A stretch of 46,512 bases of DNA from Rhodospirillaceae bacterium. GTDB lineage: Bacteria; Pseudomonadota; Alphaproteobacteria; GCA-2731375. Position 1 is the first letter of the stretch, and each line of letters opens with the position of its first letter. The notes below the pieces were generated by a model. The model did no database searches. It had not been told where the DNA came from and saw only the letters and a list, made by a program, of their open reading frames with translations. This document shows positions 32,623-41,269 of the stretch, in pieces. The position numbers and the translations under genes are program-made. Location: contig JABJKS010000022.1 of the NCBI GenBank assembly GCA_018660265.1, forward strand, positions 1-46,512. Reading direction: 5' to 3'.

Positions 32623-33462
32623 TTAATCTAGCCGTTCAATTTCGAACATGCGGCTTGGCGCGGTGATTTGATCCTGTGCCGTGATAATTGCCAGCTCCAC
32701 CGACCGCGCCTCAACACTGGCTTTGATTAGGCCATGCAGGGCAGCGGAGGCCCAGGCCAGGGCGGCGGTGATATTATTGTGGTTGAGGTAGTGGCCCAGC
32801 AGAATGGCGGCAAAAGCATCCCCGGTACCTTTCGGAACTTCGGCCGCATTGTCCATGAAGGGGACGCGGACCTGGAAAGTTCCTGCCGGGCAGATCAGCA
32901 GATTGTGCAGCCAGCCATTCGCCTGCGCGGCACTTGTGCAAATAACCAATTCGGGGCCTCGACGGGATAGGCTCCGGGCAGCGCGGATAGCATCATCCAG
33001 GCTGTCGATGCTTTCCCCGGTTAGCCAGGCCAATTCGAATTTGTTGGGGGTTACAATATTGGCCCGTGGCAAAAGCCGCTCGCGGATCGCCGTGGCAAGT
33101 TCTGGTGCCACATACAGCTTACCTTCATCGCCCAGAACGGGATCGCACAGAACCAGCGGTGGTTGGAACGCCTCAATGGCCCGTACGGCGACATCAACAT
33201 TCCCCGCCTGACCCATGTAACCCGTATGCAGGGCCCCGCAATCGGCCAAAAACTCCCGTTCCAACAATCCGTCGAGCAGTTGGTTCGTCAAGGCCAGATC
33301 CACGGGGCCACCGTTAAAACCGCCGTATCCCGGATGGTTGGAAAACAACACCGTCGGCAGATGCCAGACCTGATGGCCCATCATATGCCAGGCCGGCACC
33401 GAAGCCTGGGCACCCACATGGCCATAAACCACATGCGATGTAAGACTGAAAATACGGGCCAT
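32623..33462 (-). CDS. pdxY: Pyridoxal kinase PdxY
   Basis: 279 residues of the ribokinase-like PfkB/PdxK family. It phosphorylates pyridoxal for PLP salvage. MARIFSLTSHVVYGHVGAQA is the typical N-terminus (YGHVGN/A), LPTVLFSNHPGYGG the pyridoxal-binding segment, CDPVLGDEGKLYV the metal and phosphate region, TPNKFELAWLTG the next conserved block, and VPKGTGDAFAAILLGH holds the catalytic Asp and anion hole. Length is normal. Its TAA stop is the TTA trinucleotide flanking the MITE-like element. Single gene with a poorly resolved promoter in the region after 33463. Confidence 0.95.
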   Translation of the reverse strand: MARIFSLTSHVVYGHVGAQASVPAWHMMGHQVWHLPTVLFSNHPGYGGFNGGPVDLALTNQLLDGLLEREFLADCGALHTGYMGQAGNVDVAVRAIEAFQPPLVLCDPVLGDEGKLYVAPELATAIRERLLPRANIVTPNKFELAWLTGESIDSLDDAIRAARSLSRRGPELVICTSAAQANGWLHNLLICPAGTFQVRVPFMDNAAEVPKGTGDAFAAILLGHYLNHNNITAALAWASAALHGLIKASVEARSVELAIITAQDQITAPSRMFEIERLD

Positions 33463-33895
33463 GGCTGTGGCATCTTTCGCGAATGCATCCTAAATCAACG
33501 CCCAGCATAACCTCTACGAGGCGCGGCGCAATTAGGCTGTTGCGCAAATGGCCGCCTTCTTTCTGCCGGTATGCTGCCTTATCCGCGTTTCGCCGCGTCT
33601 TCCAGAGCGGTTTGTCGGCCCAGAATAACGCCCGTCGCAGCGAATGCCTACCAATGACCCTCCTGGCCGTTCGGAACATCGGATTTTGCTGTCCATCAGG
33701 CAAAACCATTTGGCTGTCGGTGGTTGTTTGGGAATTCGATTGCCGCAGGTCAAGGGAATAAGCTTCAACTAGCGTTGACGTGTGTTACTAAAATGTAACC
33801 CCTTTGGGTACTCTAACTGATTATGTTGGTTTGTATCTATACATAATGCATGCCGATGAAAAACAACTAGATGCAAGTCACTGAGGAGGAAAAAA
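33463..33895. other. Intergenic stretch with possible gene remnant
   Basis: Over 430 bases between pdxY and the CTERM gene. A minus-strand frame ending near 33480 contains LRRALFWADKPLW and RNSLIAPRLVEVML. These faintly resemble the C-terminal helix-turn-helix part of alphaproteobacterial resolvase-type recombinases (LLAPDIVEAIL), but neighbouring frames do not restore a protein; I do not annotate a gene. Near 33780-33815, GTTAC...GTAAC and ACCC...GGGT are short palindromes, possibly in the promoter of the gene at 33896. This side is more A+T-rich. Confidence 0.35.
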
Positions 33896-34591
33896 GTGGG
33901 TGCGTTAATTAAATTAGCTTTGGCAACAGTTTTTTTGGCCATCGCTTCGATTGGAAGCGCAGGTGCTGTAACGATTACCAATGGCTTCACATTCACAGTT
34001 GCTGATCAATTCGGAGGTGCGGTTGGCGTAGGCACACATTTTCATTCAAACACGGGTGGATCATTTGGTAATCCAGCCGGTTTGGCCGAAGTGGGACGGC
34101 TCAGTCCTGAAGAGACGCGTGGATTAGCAGAGTTCAATCTTGCAGGGCAATTGGTAGCAACATCGGCATTTGTTACCTTCGATGTTAACCAGTTAGGCGG
34201 TTTGTTTGGTCAGTCTAATTTTAACGGAAATATTGATATAAACGCCTATGTAGGGAACAATACTGAAGATTTGAGTGATTTTCAGATTGCAACGTCAGGT
34301 GCCGTTGGTAGCTTCAATTCGACGCCGCTTGTTGTAGGAAATACGTTAAGTTTCGATATTCTCTCTATCTTTAACGCCGCTATCGGAAATGGCGACACCA
34401 GCTTGGGTATTAGACTGCAGATAAACCCACTGTTGACCGCTAATGAGGCAATCGTTTTCAACAATTTTCTACTGTCAACGGATGACCGAACCTCAGTCGT
34501 ACCTGTCCCTGCCGCGTTGCCGCTTTTCGGAACGGCTCTGTTGGGTTTGGGCTTCGCAGGATATCGTAAACGCAAGGCAAAATCCGCCTAG
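33896..34591 (+). CDS. Secreted protein with VPxPA-CTERM sorting signal
   Basis: 231 residues with a GTG start behind GAGGAGG. A signal peptide (LALATVFLAIASIGSAGA) leads to a Gly/Asn/Ser-rich beta-strand-like body with no known domain. The C-terminus is a textbook PEP-CTERM-type tripartite signal: VPVPAALPLFG, a hydrophobic helix TALLGLGFAGY and a basic end RKRKAKSA. Such proteins are processed by exosortase and displayed on the surface or in biofilm matrix. No exosortase gene is in the window. Base composition is clearly more A+T-rich than its neighbours, consistent with later acquisition. Own terminator follows. Confidence 0.88.
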   Translation: MGALIKLALATVFLAIASIGSAGAVTITNGFTFTVADQFGGAVGVGTHFHSNTGGSFGNPAGLAEVGRLSPEETRGLAEFNLAGQLVATSAFVTFDVNQLGGLFGQSNFNGNIDINAYVGNNTEDLSDFQIATSGAVGSFNSTPLVVGNTLSFDILSIFNAAIGNGDTSLGIRLQINPLLTANEAIVFNNFLLSTDDRTSVVPVPAALPLFGTALLGLGFAGYRKRKAKSA

Positions 34592-34619
34592 CAGAGTATA
34601 ACTGCAAACAATCTGAGAG

Positions 34620-34652
34620 CGGCGGTCTTCGGGTCGCCGTTTTCTTTTTTTG
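34620..34652 (+). terminator. Rho-independent terminator of the CTERM gene
   Basis: CGGCGGTC (34620-34627) pairs with GGTCGCCG (34632-34639), with two G-U pairs and a stable TTCG loop, followed by TTTTCTTTTTTT. It lies 28 bases after the stop codon. Confidence 0.9.
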
Positions 34653-34803
34653 TACCACCATTGCCGTCTAATCACACGCTCGACGTCCCGATAGAAATGC
34701 TCTCGCGTCTTTGATTATGGCAAAGCTAATGCCCGGCTCGCTGGTCGATTTAACGACGGCAGGTTCGGCTGCCGGTTCGATCCAGTAAATCCAGGCGATG
34801 TTT

Positions 34804-34837
34804 ACGCAGAAAGCGCCCATTGCGGGCTGCGTTTTTT
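34804..34837 (+). terminator. Possible terminator-like hairpin of unclear owner
   Basis: ACGCA (34804-34808) pairs with TGCGT (34828-34832) and GCCC (34815-34818) with GGGC (34824-34827), with a 6-base bulge on one side and TTTTTT after. It reads in plus orientation although the nearest gene is the minus-strand tRNA-Val. There is no complete gene between it and the terminator at 34620. Confidence 0.35.
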
Positions 34838-34862
34838 CATATCGTTGTTTCTTGGGAAAAGG

Positions 34863-34939
34863 TGGTGGGCGCGCCTGGAATCGAACCAGGGACCTCCGCC
34901 ATGTCAAGACGGCACTCTAACCATCTGAGCTACGCGCCC
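34863..34939 (-). tRNA. tRNA-Val (anticodon GAC)
   Basis: 77 bases with encoded CCA (TGG at 34863-34865 on the plus strand). The acceptor stem is GGGCGCG with CGCGCCC, and the D arm holds TAGCTCAGATGGTTAGAG. The anticodon stem CCGTC/GGCGG closes the loop TTGACAT, giving anticodon GAC, which reads GUC and GUU. The T loop is TTCGATT. Cloverleaf complete. Confidence 0.95.
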
Positions 34940-35122
34940 GGAACCATCGTGCGCGCTGTTGCCGCGTTAGGATGTTTCACTGTCACGGGATATATGGGAA
35001 AGCGCCGGGCTGTGCAAGCCTGCAATGGTGAAGTTGTGGACTATTTTGTAACTGGCGTTGCCCTAAGCGGCAGAATTTGCAACGATCCCATTTGTCGATC
35101 AGTTTGATTTGGGGAACAGGAA

Positions 35123-35716
35123 ATGACGAGACGAGGCGAAATGCCAATCCTTGCCGCTTTCGCGGCGGCTTTATTGCTGTTAGCGGGCAACTCACTGGGT
35201 TCAGCCATGGCGCAGACTTCTGTTGGCGGCCTGACGCCGGCTTCACCACAGCCTGGCGGCAGTATCATGCCCGGACTGGCCGTTGAGTATATCCAGGTCT
35301 TCGCCCACCATGTGGATGATATTGAAGCTGCCGGTAAAGGCAAACCCGGCGAGCCCTTGAGTATGCTGGATTGGAACGTGGGTGATGGCCCCGTGTTGAC
35401 CCACGAAAATGATGACGGCGTTGCCGCCCGGATCACCGGATATATCAAGTTCGAAACTGCGGGCAATTACCTTATGGCGATCCAGTCCAACGATGGCGTT
35501 CGCCTGAATATCGGCGGCAAATTGATTATCGACGACCCTGATGTGCACAAGGATCACTTCAGCCCCAACGTCACCGTACAGGTCCCCCAGGCAGGCTGGT
35601 ATCCTCTGTATTTGCTGTATTTTGAACGCAAGGGCACCTCGACCCTGGAGCTTTATTGGCAGCCCCCAGATGCCGACGGTTTCGATTTTGTGCCCGAGGA
35701 GGCCTTCGCTCATTAG
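35123..35716 (+). CDS. Secreted PA14-domain protein
   Basis: 197 residues. A signal peptide (ILAAFAAALLLLAGNSLGSA, cleavage near AMAQ) precedes a PA14-like beta-barrel (about 50-190). Its blocks are ARITGYIKFETAGNYLMAIQ, SNDGVRLNIGGKLIIDD (the DG calcium/sugar-contact motif) and GWYPLYLLYFERKGTSTLEL. PA14 domains bind carbohydrate or protein partners in toxins, adhesins and glycosidases; here it is the only domain, so a binding role in the periplasm or outside the cell is likely. GGAACAGGAA precedes the ATG. Single gene. Confidence 0.85.
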   Translation: MTRRGEMPILAAFAAALLLLAGNSLGSAMAQTSVGGLTPASPQPGGSIMPGLAVEYIQVFAHHVDDIEAAGKGKPGEPLSMLDWNVGDGPVLTHENDDGVAARITGYIKFETAGNYLMAIQSNDGVRLNIGGKLIIDDPDVHKDHFSPNVTVQVPQAGWYPLYLLYFERKGTSTLELYWQPPDADGFDFVPEEAFAH

Positions 35717-35773
35717 AGCAATTTTCTGAGATTGAACTACCCGCCCGGCGACTCGATGAATATCGAAAATAAG

Positions 35774-37027
35774 CTAGGACAGGAAGAAACCGGCTAAAAG
35801 CAGGCAGCCACTGCTGGCAAAACCCAGAACCGGGATCGCCATGGGGACCTGGAAGACGTCACCCTTGGCGGGCACCTTGGAAAGTTTGAGGCGCAACAAA
35901 GCCAAATTCACCAGGCAGAAAACGATCAGGACTATGGTCGAAGTCGCCTCCGCCAAATCGCTAATAGGCAGAAAATAGGCCAGAAACAGGATGATGCCGA
36001 CGACCAGGACGGTCGCCGTCAAGGGCGTTTTGGTGAGCGGATTAACGCCTGCCAGTATTCGCGGCAGGCTGCCCTGGTTGGCCAGGCCATAGAGGACGCG
36101 GGAGGCCATGATGACCTGGATCAGGGCCCCATTGAAAGTCGCGATGATCGCAATGATATGGAATAGGCCGCTCATCCCCGGCCCGGCGCTTTCGAAGATC
36201 AAGGCCAGGGGTGCGGTGGAGCCGACCAAGTCTGTCATGGGTACGACCAAAACCACCACGGAGACGACCGTGAAATAGGTCATGGTGGCGATGATCAGGG
36301 TCAGGATTATGCCCCTTGGCAGGGTCTTGCCCGGCTGTTTAACCTCTTCCGCCACATTGGCGATGTCCTCAAAGCCGACAAAGGCAAAGAATGCCAATAA
36401 TCCCGCCGCCGCTATCCCTTTCCAGGCCCCGCTTTCCAAGGGGGGTATAAGGCCGGCGATGTCGGACCAGCCCTGGGGTGCGTCCGCCAGGCCGACCCAG
36501 ACCACCAAGCCCAGGCCGCCGATCTCTATCACCGTGAACAGGCTGGCCAGGGCAACGGACTCGAGTATGCCCCAGATCGCGATCAAGCCGACCAACAGAA
36601 TGATCAAAGCCGTTAACAACGCCGGAGAAAGAGGGATAAATGCTTCCAGGTACCCCGCCGTGCCAATCGCAACAGCGGCCGATGAGACCACGCCGGATGC
36701 CACCACCATTAACCCGACGATCAGAGACAGGATGCGGGAATTGAAGCCTTGGCGTACATAAGCCGCTTCCCCCGCGCTGACGGGATAACGGGTGGCCATC
36801 TCGCAATATGACAGGGAGGTAAAGCCGACCACACAGGCGGCAAGCAGAAACGAGACCGGGGCATAGATCCCGGCTTTTGCCGCCGCAGCACCAACCAGGA
36901 CATATATGCCGGCGCCGATAGTGACGCCCAGGCCATAAAGGGTCAGCAGGGGCAGGGTCAGGCGACGCCTTAATCTTGGCCGCCCGTCCCCGCCGGTACC
37001 GTCAGGCGTTGCTTGGTTTTCGCTCAT
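35774..37027 (-). CDS. APC-family amino acid permease
   Basis: 417 residues, about 12 hydrophobic helices. The first helix has the APC signature LYGLGVTIGAGIYVLVGAAA. GFTSLSYCEMATRYPVSAGEAAYV is the conserved helix 2-3 region, and FFAFVGFEDIANVAEEVKQPGKTLPRGI is diagnostic of helix 6 and the following loop. It would import an amino acid or amine in symport with protons. It lies downstream of the flavin monooxygenase in the same direction with about 110 bases between; the spacer contains a GAGGGG-CAT-CCCCTC hairpin without a T tract, so co-transcription is uncertain. Confidence 0.92.
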   Translation of the reverse strand: MSENQATPDGTGGDGRPRLRRRLTLPLLTLYGLGVTIGAGIYVLVGAAAAKAGIYAPVSFLLAACVVGFTSLSYCEMATRYPVSAGEAAYVRQGFNSRILSLIVGLMVVASGVVSSAAVAIGTAGYLEAFIPLSPALLTALIILLVGLIAIWGILESVALASLFTVIEIGGLGLVVWVGLADAPQGWSDIAGLIPPLESGAWKGIAAAGLLAFFAFVGFEDIANVAEEVKQPGKTLPRGIILTLIIATMTYFTVVSVVVLVVPMTDLVGSTAPLALIFESAGPGMSGLFHIIAIIATFNGALIQVIMASRVLYGLANQGSLPRILAGVNPLTKTPLTATVLVVGIILFLAYFLPISDLAEATSTIVLIVFCLVNLALLRLKLSKVPAKGDVFQVPMAIPVLGFASSGCLLLAGFFLS

Positions 37028-37135
37028 GACCCTGCCCTCAATGCCTCAAACCAAACTGCGTCGAGAGAGGGGATGCCCCTCGGATAAAGCCGTCGGGTAA
37101 AACCCTCGAATGAACAGCCTCGTGAGAACTCGCAC

Positions 37136-38734
37136 CTAGCTCAAAGCGAAACCTTTATAGCCGTTGGCGGCGATATCGTTGCATCTTTCCACATACATGG
37201 GAAAGCCGCCCAAATAGGGCATGAATACCCTTGGTTTGCCGGGAATATTGGCACCCACATACCAGGAACTGCAGGTGGAGCGTAGGGACAAGTCGGCGGA
37301 TTCGCTCACATGACTGACCCAATCATCCTCTGCCTGCTGGCTGGAGTTGATCTGTTTGTGGCCATTTTCCTGGCAATAGGCCAGGCAATCTGCAATCCAA
37401 TCCACATGCTGCTCGATGGACGGTAACATATTTGTCAGCACCGAGGGGCTGCCCGGTCCCGTGACCGTGAACATATTGGGGAAGCCCGCCATGGACAGGC
37501 CGAGATAGGATTTCGGCCCTTCCTCCCACTTTTCCTTCAACGTTCTGCCGCCCAGGCCCCGAATATCAATGCGCAGCAGGGTGCCGGTCATGGCGTCAAA
37601 GCCTGTGGCGAATACGATCGCATCAACCTCATATGCCTCACCTTTCACGACCAGGCCGTCTGGGGTTAGGCGCTCTATCGGGTCATTGGCAATATCTACC
37701 AGGGTGACATCGGGGCGGTTATAGGTGTCATAATAATCGCTATCCACGCACAGTCGTTTACAGCCGATGACATTGTCCGGCGATAGTAATTCTGCAATCG
37801 CGGGATCTTCCACCGTTTCCCGGATCTTGCCGCGGACGAACGCCGCCGCCGTGTTATTCGCCTCATCGTTCAGCATCAAATCCCCAAAGGCACCCATGAA
37901 GGGGATGCCACCCTCAGCCCATTTCGCCTCGTATTGGGCCTGGCGTTCCTCTGCCGTTGCCTCCAACGCGGGCTGCATATTCGGCGTAATATCCATACCC
38001 GGCGGCATTGTTTTGGCCCGGGCCCGCATGGCGGGGTATTCCGCCTTGACCTTCGCCGCATAGGCCTGGTCCATGGCTCTGTTATGGGCCGGTATCGTAT
38101 AATTCGGGGTGCGTTGAAAAACCGTCAGATGTTCGGCTTGTTCCGCGATGTGGGGGATGGATTGGATGGCGGACGATCCGGTGCCGATTACGGCAACACG
38201 CTTGCCGGTGAAATCAACGCCTTCATGAGGCCATTGCCCGGTGTGGTATTTATCACCCTTGAAGCTGTCCAGGCCTTCAAAATCCGGCAGGTTGGTGGAC
38301 GACAGACAGCCCGTCGCCATGACGCAATATCGGGCCGAACAGGTTTCGCCATCCGATGTGGTCAGGTTCCAGCAACTGGATCCTTCATCAAAAATTGCCC
38401 GTTCCACCGAAGTATCGAATTGTATGTCTGCACGTAAATCGAACCGGTCGGCCACATGATTGGCGTAGTTCAGGATTTCCGGTTGCGGGGAATAGCGTTC
38501 GGACCATTCCCATTCCTGTTCCAGTTCGGGTGAGAACTGATAGGAATATTGCATGCTTTCCACATCGCAACGGGCACCGGGATAGCGGTTCCAGTACCAG
38601 GTTCCGCCAACGCCGCTGCCGGCCTCAAATACCTTTGCCTTAAGACCCAGGCCCCGGGCGCGATGCAACATGTACATCCCCGCAAAGCCGGCACCGACAA
38701 TTACTAAATCGAAATCACAATTATTTTCAGACAT
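37136..38734 (-). CDS. Type I Baeyer-Villiger monooxygenase (flavin)
   Basis: 532 residues. FAD Rossmann motif GAGFAG (14-19) near the N-terminus, then GVGGTWYWNRYPGARCDVES. The Baeyer-Villiger fingerprint FKGDKYHTGQWP (158-169, F-x-G-x-x-x-H-x-x-x-W) is complete, and the second NADPH-binding motif is VAVIGTGSSAIQ. Close to cyclohexanone/phenylacetone-type enzymes, which insert oxygen next to a ketone to give esters or lactones. Next to it is a remnant of a dienelactone hydrolase and further on an amidohydrolase and a 3-hydroxyacid-dehydrogenase-like enzyme, a plausible ring-cleavage setting. Substrate unknown. Confidence 0.95.
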   Translation of the reverse strand: MSENNCDFDLVIVGAGFAGMYMLHRARGLGLKAKVFEAGSGVGGTWYWNRYPGARCDVESMQYSYQFSPELEQEWEWSERYSPQPEILNYANHVADRFDLRADIQFDTSVERAIFDEGSSCWNLTTSDGETCSARYCVMATGCLSSTNLPDFEGLDSFKGDKYHTGQWPHEGVDFTGKRVAVIGTGSSAIQSIPHIAEQAEHLTVFQRTPNYTIPAHNRAMDQAYAAKVKAEYPAMRARAKTMPPGMDITPNMQPALEATAEERQAQYEAKWAEGGIPFMGAFGDLMLNDEANNTAAAFVRGKIRETVEDPAIAELLSPDNVIGCKRLCVDSDYYDTYNRPDVTLVDIANDPIERLTPDGLVVKGEAYEVDAIVFATGFDAMTGTLLRIDIRGLGGRTLKEKWEEGPKSYLGLSMAGFPNMFTVTGPGSPSVLTNMLPSIEQHVDWIADCLAYCQENGHKQINSSQQAEDDWVSHVSESADLSLRSTCSSWYVGANIPGKPRVFMPYLGGFPMYVERCNDIAANGYKGFALS

Positions 38735-38808
38735 TTCCTACCTACGAATTTGCTTATCTTTTGCCGGATAATTGTCTCCAGTCGGCCTGGAGTCAAGTGA
38801 ACCAGCCA

Positions 38809-38916
38809 TCAAAGCCTGCCATACAGTGCGAACAACCGCTCCCAGTGACGCTCCGCTGCCGGCTGGTCATAGACCTATCCGGCCCGGGTGGTGATGTCGA
38901 TGGATAACTCGCTCAT
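38809..38916 (-). pseudogene. Remnant of a dienelactone-hydrolase-family gene
   Basis: ATG 38916, with GGGAG upstream, starts MSELSIDITTRAG, which is the usual N-terminus of dienelactone hydrolase-like proteins. A TAG follows directly, and the same frame continues VYDQPAAERHWERLFALYGR and stops at 38809, which matches the C-terminal helix (YDxxAAExxWxRxxAxF). The whole alpha/beta-hydrolase core of roughly 200 residues is missing. A single internal deletion explains both halves. Confidence 0.7.
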
Positions 38917-39022
38917 ACTGCTATCTCCCGTTTTCGAATTTACGGGCAGCATAGGTCAAGACTGTTCCCGTGGGCTGGGAATAGCGTAATATGAGGCAAC
39001 GATGAAATTGGGAGGATAGACT

Positions 39023-40066
39023 ATGGGTACTACCGATGACTGGCTGGCGTTGACCACGGAAGACACCTTGGAACCGGATTTGCGGATTTGCGATCCCCAT
39101 CATCATCTATGGGACGCCATCTTTGACCCGGCGGCGGAGTTTCGCGCGGAACAGGTGGAACATCGTTATTTGTTCCACGAAATCCTGGACGAGATTTCCT
39201 GCGGCCAAAATGTTGTCTCCACAGTCTTTATTGAATGCGGTGCTATGTATAAGGGCGATGGCCCGCGCCATATGCGTCCTGTGGGCGAAACCGAATTCGT
39301 CAATGGCATAGCCGCAATGAGTGCATCCGGCCGCTATGGCGATGCGCGTATCGCTGCCGGCATTGTGGGCCTGGCTGATTTGAACCTGGGCGCCGGCGCG
39401 AAAGAGGTGTTGGAAGCCCACATCGCGGCAGGTTCGGGGCGTTTTCGGGGCATCCGCCACGCGGCATCCTGGGACGCTTCCGATGATATCCGAAACTCCC
39501 ATACCAAGCCGTGGGACGGTATGTTGGCGGATGCCACATTCCGCGAAGGCTTTGCGCAACTGGCCCCCCTGAATATGAGCTTTGAGGCCTGGTGCTATCA
39601 TCCGCAAATTGGCCAGGTTACGGATCTGGCCCGCGCCTTTCCCGATACCACGATGATTTTGAACCATTTCGGCGGGCCCCTCGGTATCGGACCCTATGCG
39701 GGTAAGCGGGAGGAGATTAAGGCCCAATGGCGTCTGGATATTGACGAGCTGGCAAAATGCCCCAACGTGGTGGCGAAGCTCGGCGGCATCAATATGCGGG
39801 TCAACGGCTATGACTGGGACTTGAAAAGCAAACCGCCGTCGTCCGAGGAACTGGCGGCTGCGACACGGGATTATTACGACCATTGCATTGAACGCTTTGG
39901 CGTTGATCGTTGTATGTTCGAGTCCAATTTCCCCGTGGACAAGCGCACCTGCAGCTACAACGTCCTATGGAACACCTTTAAGCGGATCGCGTCCGGTTGT
40001 TCCGATGCGGAGAAAGCGGCGTTGTTTCATGACACCGCCGCCCGCGTTTACCGCATCGATGTTTAG
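39023..40066 (+). CDS. Amidohydrolase family protein (metal-dependent hydrolase)
   Basis: 347 residues, amidohydrolase_2 type TIM barrel. The first strand motif LRICDPHHHLWD (His-x-His) supplies metal ligands; further ligands lie in DTTMILNHFGGP and ERFGVDRCMFESNFPVDKRT. Members act on lactones such as 2-pyrone-4,6-dicarboxylate and sugar lactones, or are decarboxylases. GGAGG lies seven bases before the ATG. First gene of a tight three-gene plus-strand operon. It fits a lactone- or ester-opening step after the Baeyer-Villiger enzyme, but that is only context. Confidence 0.92.
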   Translation: MGTTDDWLALTTEDTLEPDLRICDPHHHLWDAIFDPAAEFRAEQVEHRYLFHEILDEISCGQNVVSTVFIECGAMYKGDGPRHMRPVGETEFVNGIAAMSASGRYGDARIAAGIVGLADLNLGAGAKEVLEAHIAAGSGRFRGIRHAASWDASDDIRNSHTKPWDGMLADATFREGFAQLAPLNMSFEAWCYHPQIGQVTDLARAFPDTTMILNHFGGPLGIGPYAGKREEIKAQWRLDIDELAKCPNVVAKLGGINMRVNGYDWDLKSKPPSSEELAAATRDYYDHCIERFGVDRCMFESNFPVDKRTCSYNVLWNTFKRIASGCSDAEKAALFHDTAARVYRIDV

Positions 40067-40084
40067 GTAGAGTTGGATGGCGCT

Positions 40085-40978
40085 ATGAGTGAGAAAATTG
40101 CCGTCATCGGCATGGGGCAGATGGGCTCCGCCATGGCCCGCCGTTTGAGCGAAGCGCAACACGACGTCATGGGCTTTGACATCAACGAAGCAACGCGGCA
40201 AAGCCTTGTCGATCAGGGCGTTAACATGGCCGATAGCCTGGGCGCTGCCCTGGCGGGGCGAACCACGGTGCTGTCGTCTTTGCCGGATCCAAATGCGGTC
40301 AAAGGCGCCTGGATGGGGGAGGGGGGCATCATCGACCTGGCCGAGCCCGGCTCCATGTTGGTGGAGTTGAGCACCATTGATCCCGATACCATGCGCGAGG
40401 TGGGCGCAGCCGCTATTGCCCAGGGCCACCAGGTGCTCGACTGTCCCGTCAGCGGCAGCCCGAATGAAGCCGGTACGGGTAAGTTGGTATTGTTGGTCGG
40501 TGGTGAGGCCCCGACGTTGGAACGGGCCGGGCCTCTGTTCGATCTGTTGGGTCAGACCTGGCAGCACACCGGCGCGGTGGGCACGGCAAAGGTGGTGAAG
40601 ATCGTCAACAACATGATGTCCATGGGCAATGTCCTGGTCGCCTCGGAAGCGTTTTCCCTGGGCGTGGCGGCGGGCGTTGATCCGCAAAAACTGTTCGATG
40701 TCATCTCGGTCAGTGGTGGCCGTTCGCACCATTTCACCAAACGTTTCCCCAATGCCTTGGAAGACAATTTCGAACCTGGCTTCAAGATGGAGTTGGGGGA
40801 GAAAGACCTGTCTTTGGGTGTCGAATTGGGCCGGGCCATGAAAATGCCCACACCCACAACATCCCTGGCGCGGGAGATGTACGCCCTGGCCCTCGCGGAA
40901 GGCTATCGGGGCAAGGACATCGTGGCGCTGATGGACATGTATCGGGAATGGGCCCGGAATACTAAGGTTGAGGCATAA
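40085..40978 (+). CDS. NAD(P)-dependent oxidoreductase, 3-hydroxyisobutyrate dehydrogenase family
   Basis: 297 residues from ATG 40085; a TTG four codons upstream is less likely. Rossmann motif IGMGQMGSAMARRL, then DCPVSGSPNEAGTGKLVLLV (substrate-binding DxPVSGG-like; here GSP instead of GGx), GAVGTAKVVKIVNNMMSMGN with the catalytic Lys and Asn, and a C-terminal helical domain. It oxidises a beta-hydroxyacid (3-hydroxyisobutyrate, tartronate semialdehyde or D-phenylserine type) or reduces an imine. 18 bases behind the amidohydrolase gene and 2 bases before the next. Confidence 0.93.
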   Translation: MSEKIAVIGMGQMGSAMARRLSEAQHDVMGFDINEATRQSLVDQGVNMADSLGAALAGRTTVLSSLPDPNAVKGAWMGEGGIIDLAEPGSMLVELSTIDPDTMREVGAAAIAQGHQVLDCPVSGSPNEAGTGKLVLLVGGEAPTLERAGPLFDLLGQTWQHTGAVGTAKVVKIVNNMMSMGNVLVASEAFSLGVAAGVDPQKLFDVISVSGGRSHHFTKRFPNALEDNFEPGFKMELGEKDLSLGVELGRAMKMPTPTTSLAREMYALALAEGYRGKDIVALMDMYREWARNTKVEA

Positions 40979-40980
40979 TC

Positions 40981-41268
40981 ATGAAAGTCTTCGTTACGTT
41001 CACGCGCAAAGCACACGCCACGGCGGAGGATTTTCAACGCCTGATCGAGGCGGAAGACAAATACGCCTTTGCCCTGTATGGCGGCGACAAAATCCGCGAA
41101 ATGTACTCCCGCGCCGATGGCCAGGGTGCTATCGCTGTCCTGGAATGCGACGACGCTGATCACGCAAACGCCTTGATGGCCGAATTGCCCATGGTGAAAA
41201 AGGGCCTACTGGACGTCGAATGCCACGGTGCCCTGCCGTATGCGGGCATCGCGGCACTCGGGTCGTGA
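40981..41268 (+). CDS. Small protein, dimeric alpha/beta-barrel-like (muconolactone-isomerase-like)
   Basis: 95 residues. MKVFVTFTRKAHATAEDFQR starts a strand-helix pattern, and QGAIAVLECDDADHANALMA with a PMVKKGLLDVEC end follows. This matches muconolactone isomerase/YciI-like ferredoxin-fold proteins in shape rather than by any clear catalytic residue. It follows the dehydrogenase by two bases, so it belongs to the same operon and probably to the same pathway. Its stop lies one base from that of the convergent VOC gene. Confidence 0.65.
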   Translation: MKVFVTFTRKAHATAEDFQRLIEAEDKYAFALYGGDKIREMYSRADGQGAIAVLECDDADHANALMAELPMVKKGLLDVECHGALPYAGIAALGS

Positions 41269-41269
41269 G

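Noticed and set aside
33480-33770. Possible recombinase remnant
   Set aside because: Only a short, weak similarity to LLAPxIVExIL; neighbouring frames do not extend it, so I describe it only in the intergenic entry.
37028-37135. Riboswitch or terminator before the permease gene
   Set aside because: A 6-bp hairpin (GAGGGG/CCCCTC) is present but has no T tract and no recognisable aptamer consensus.
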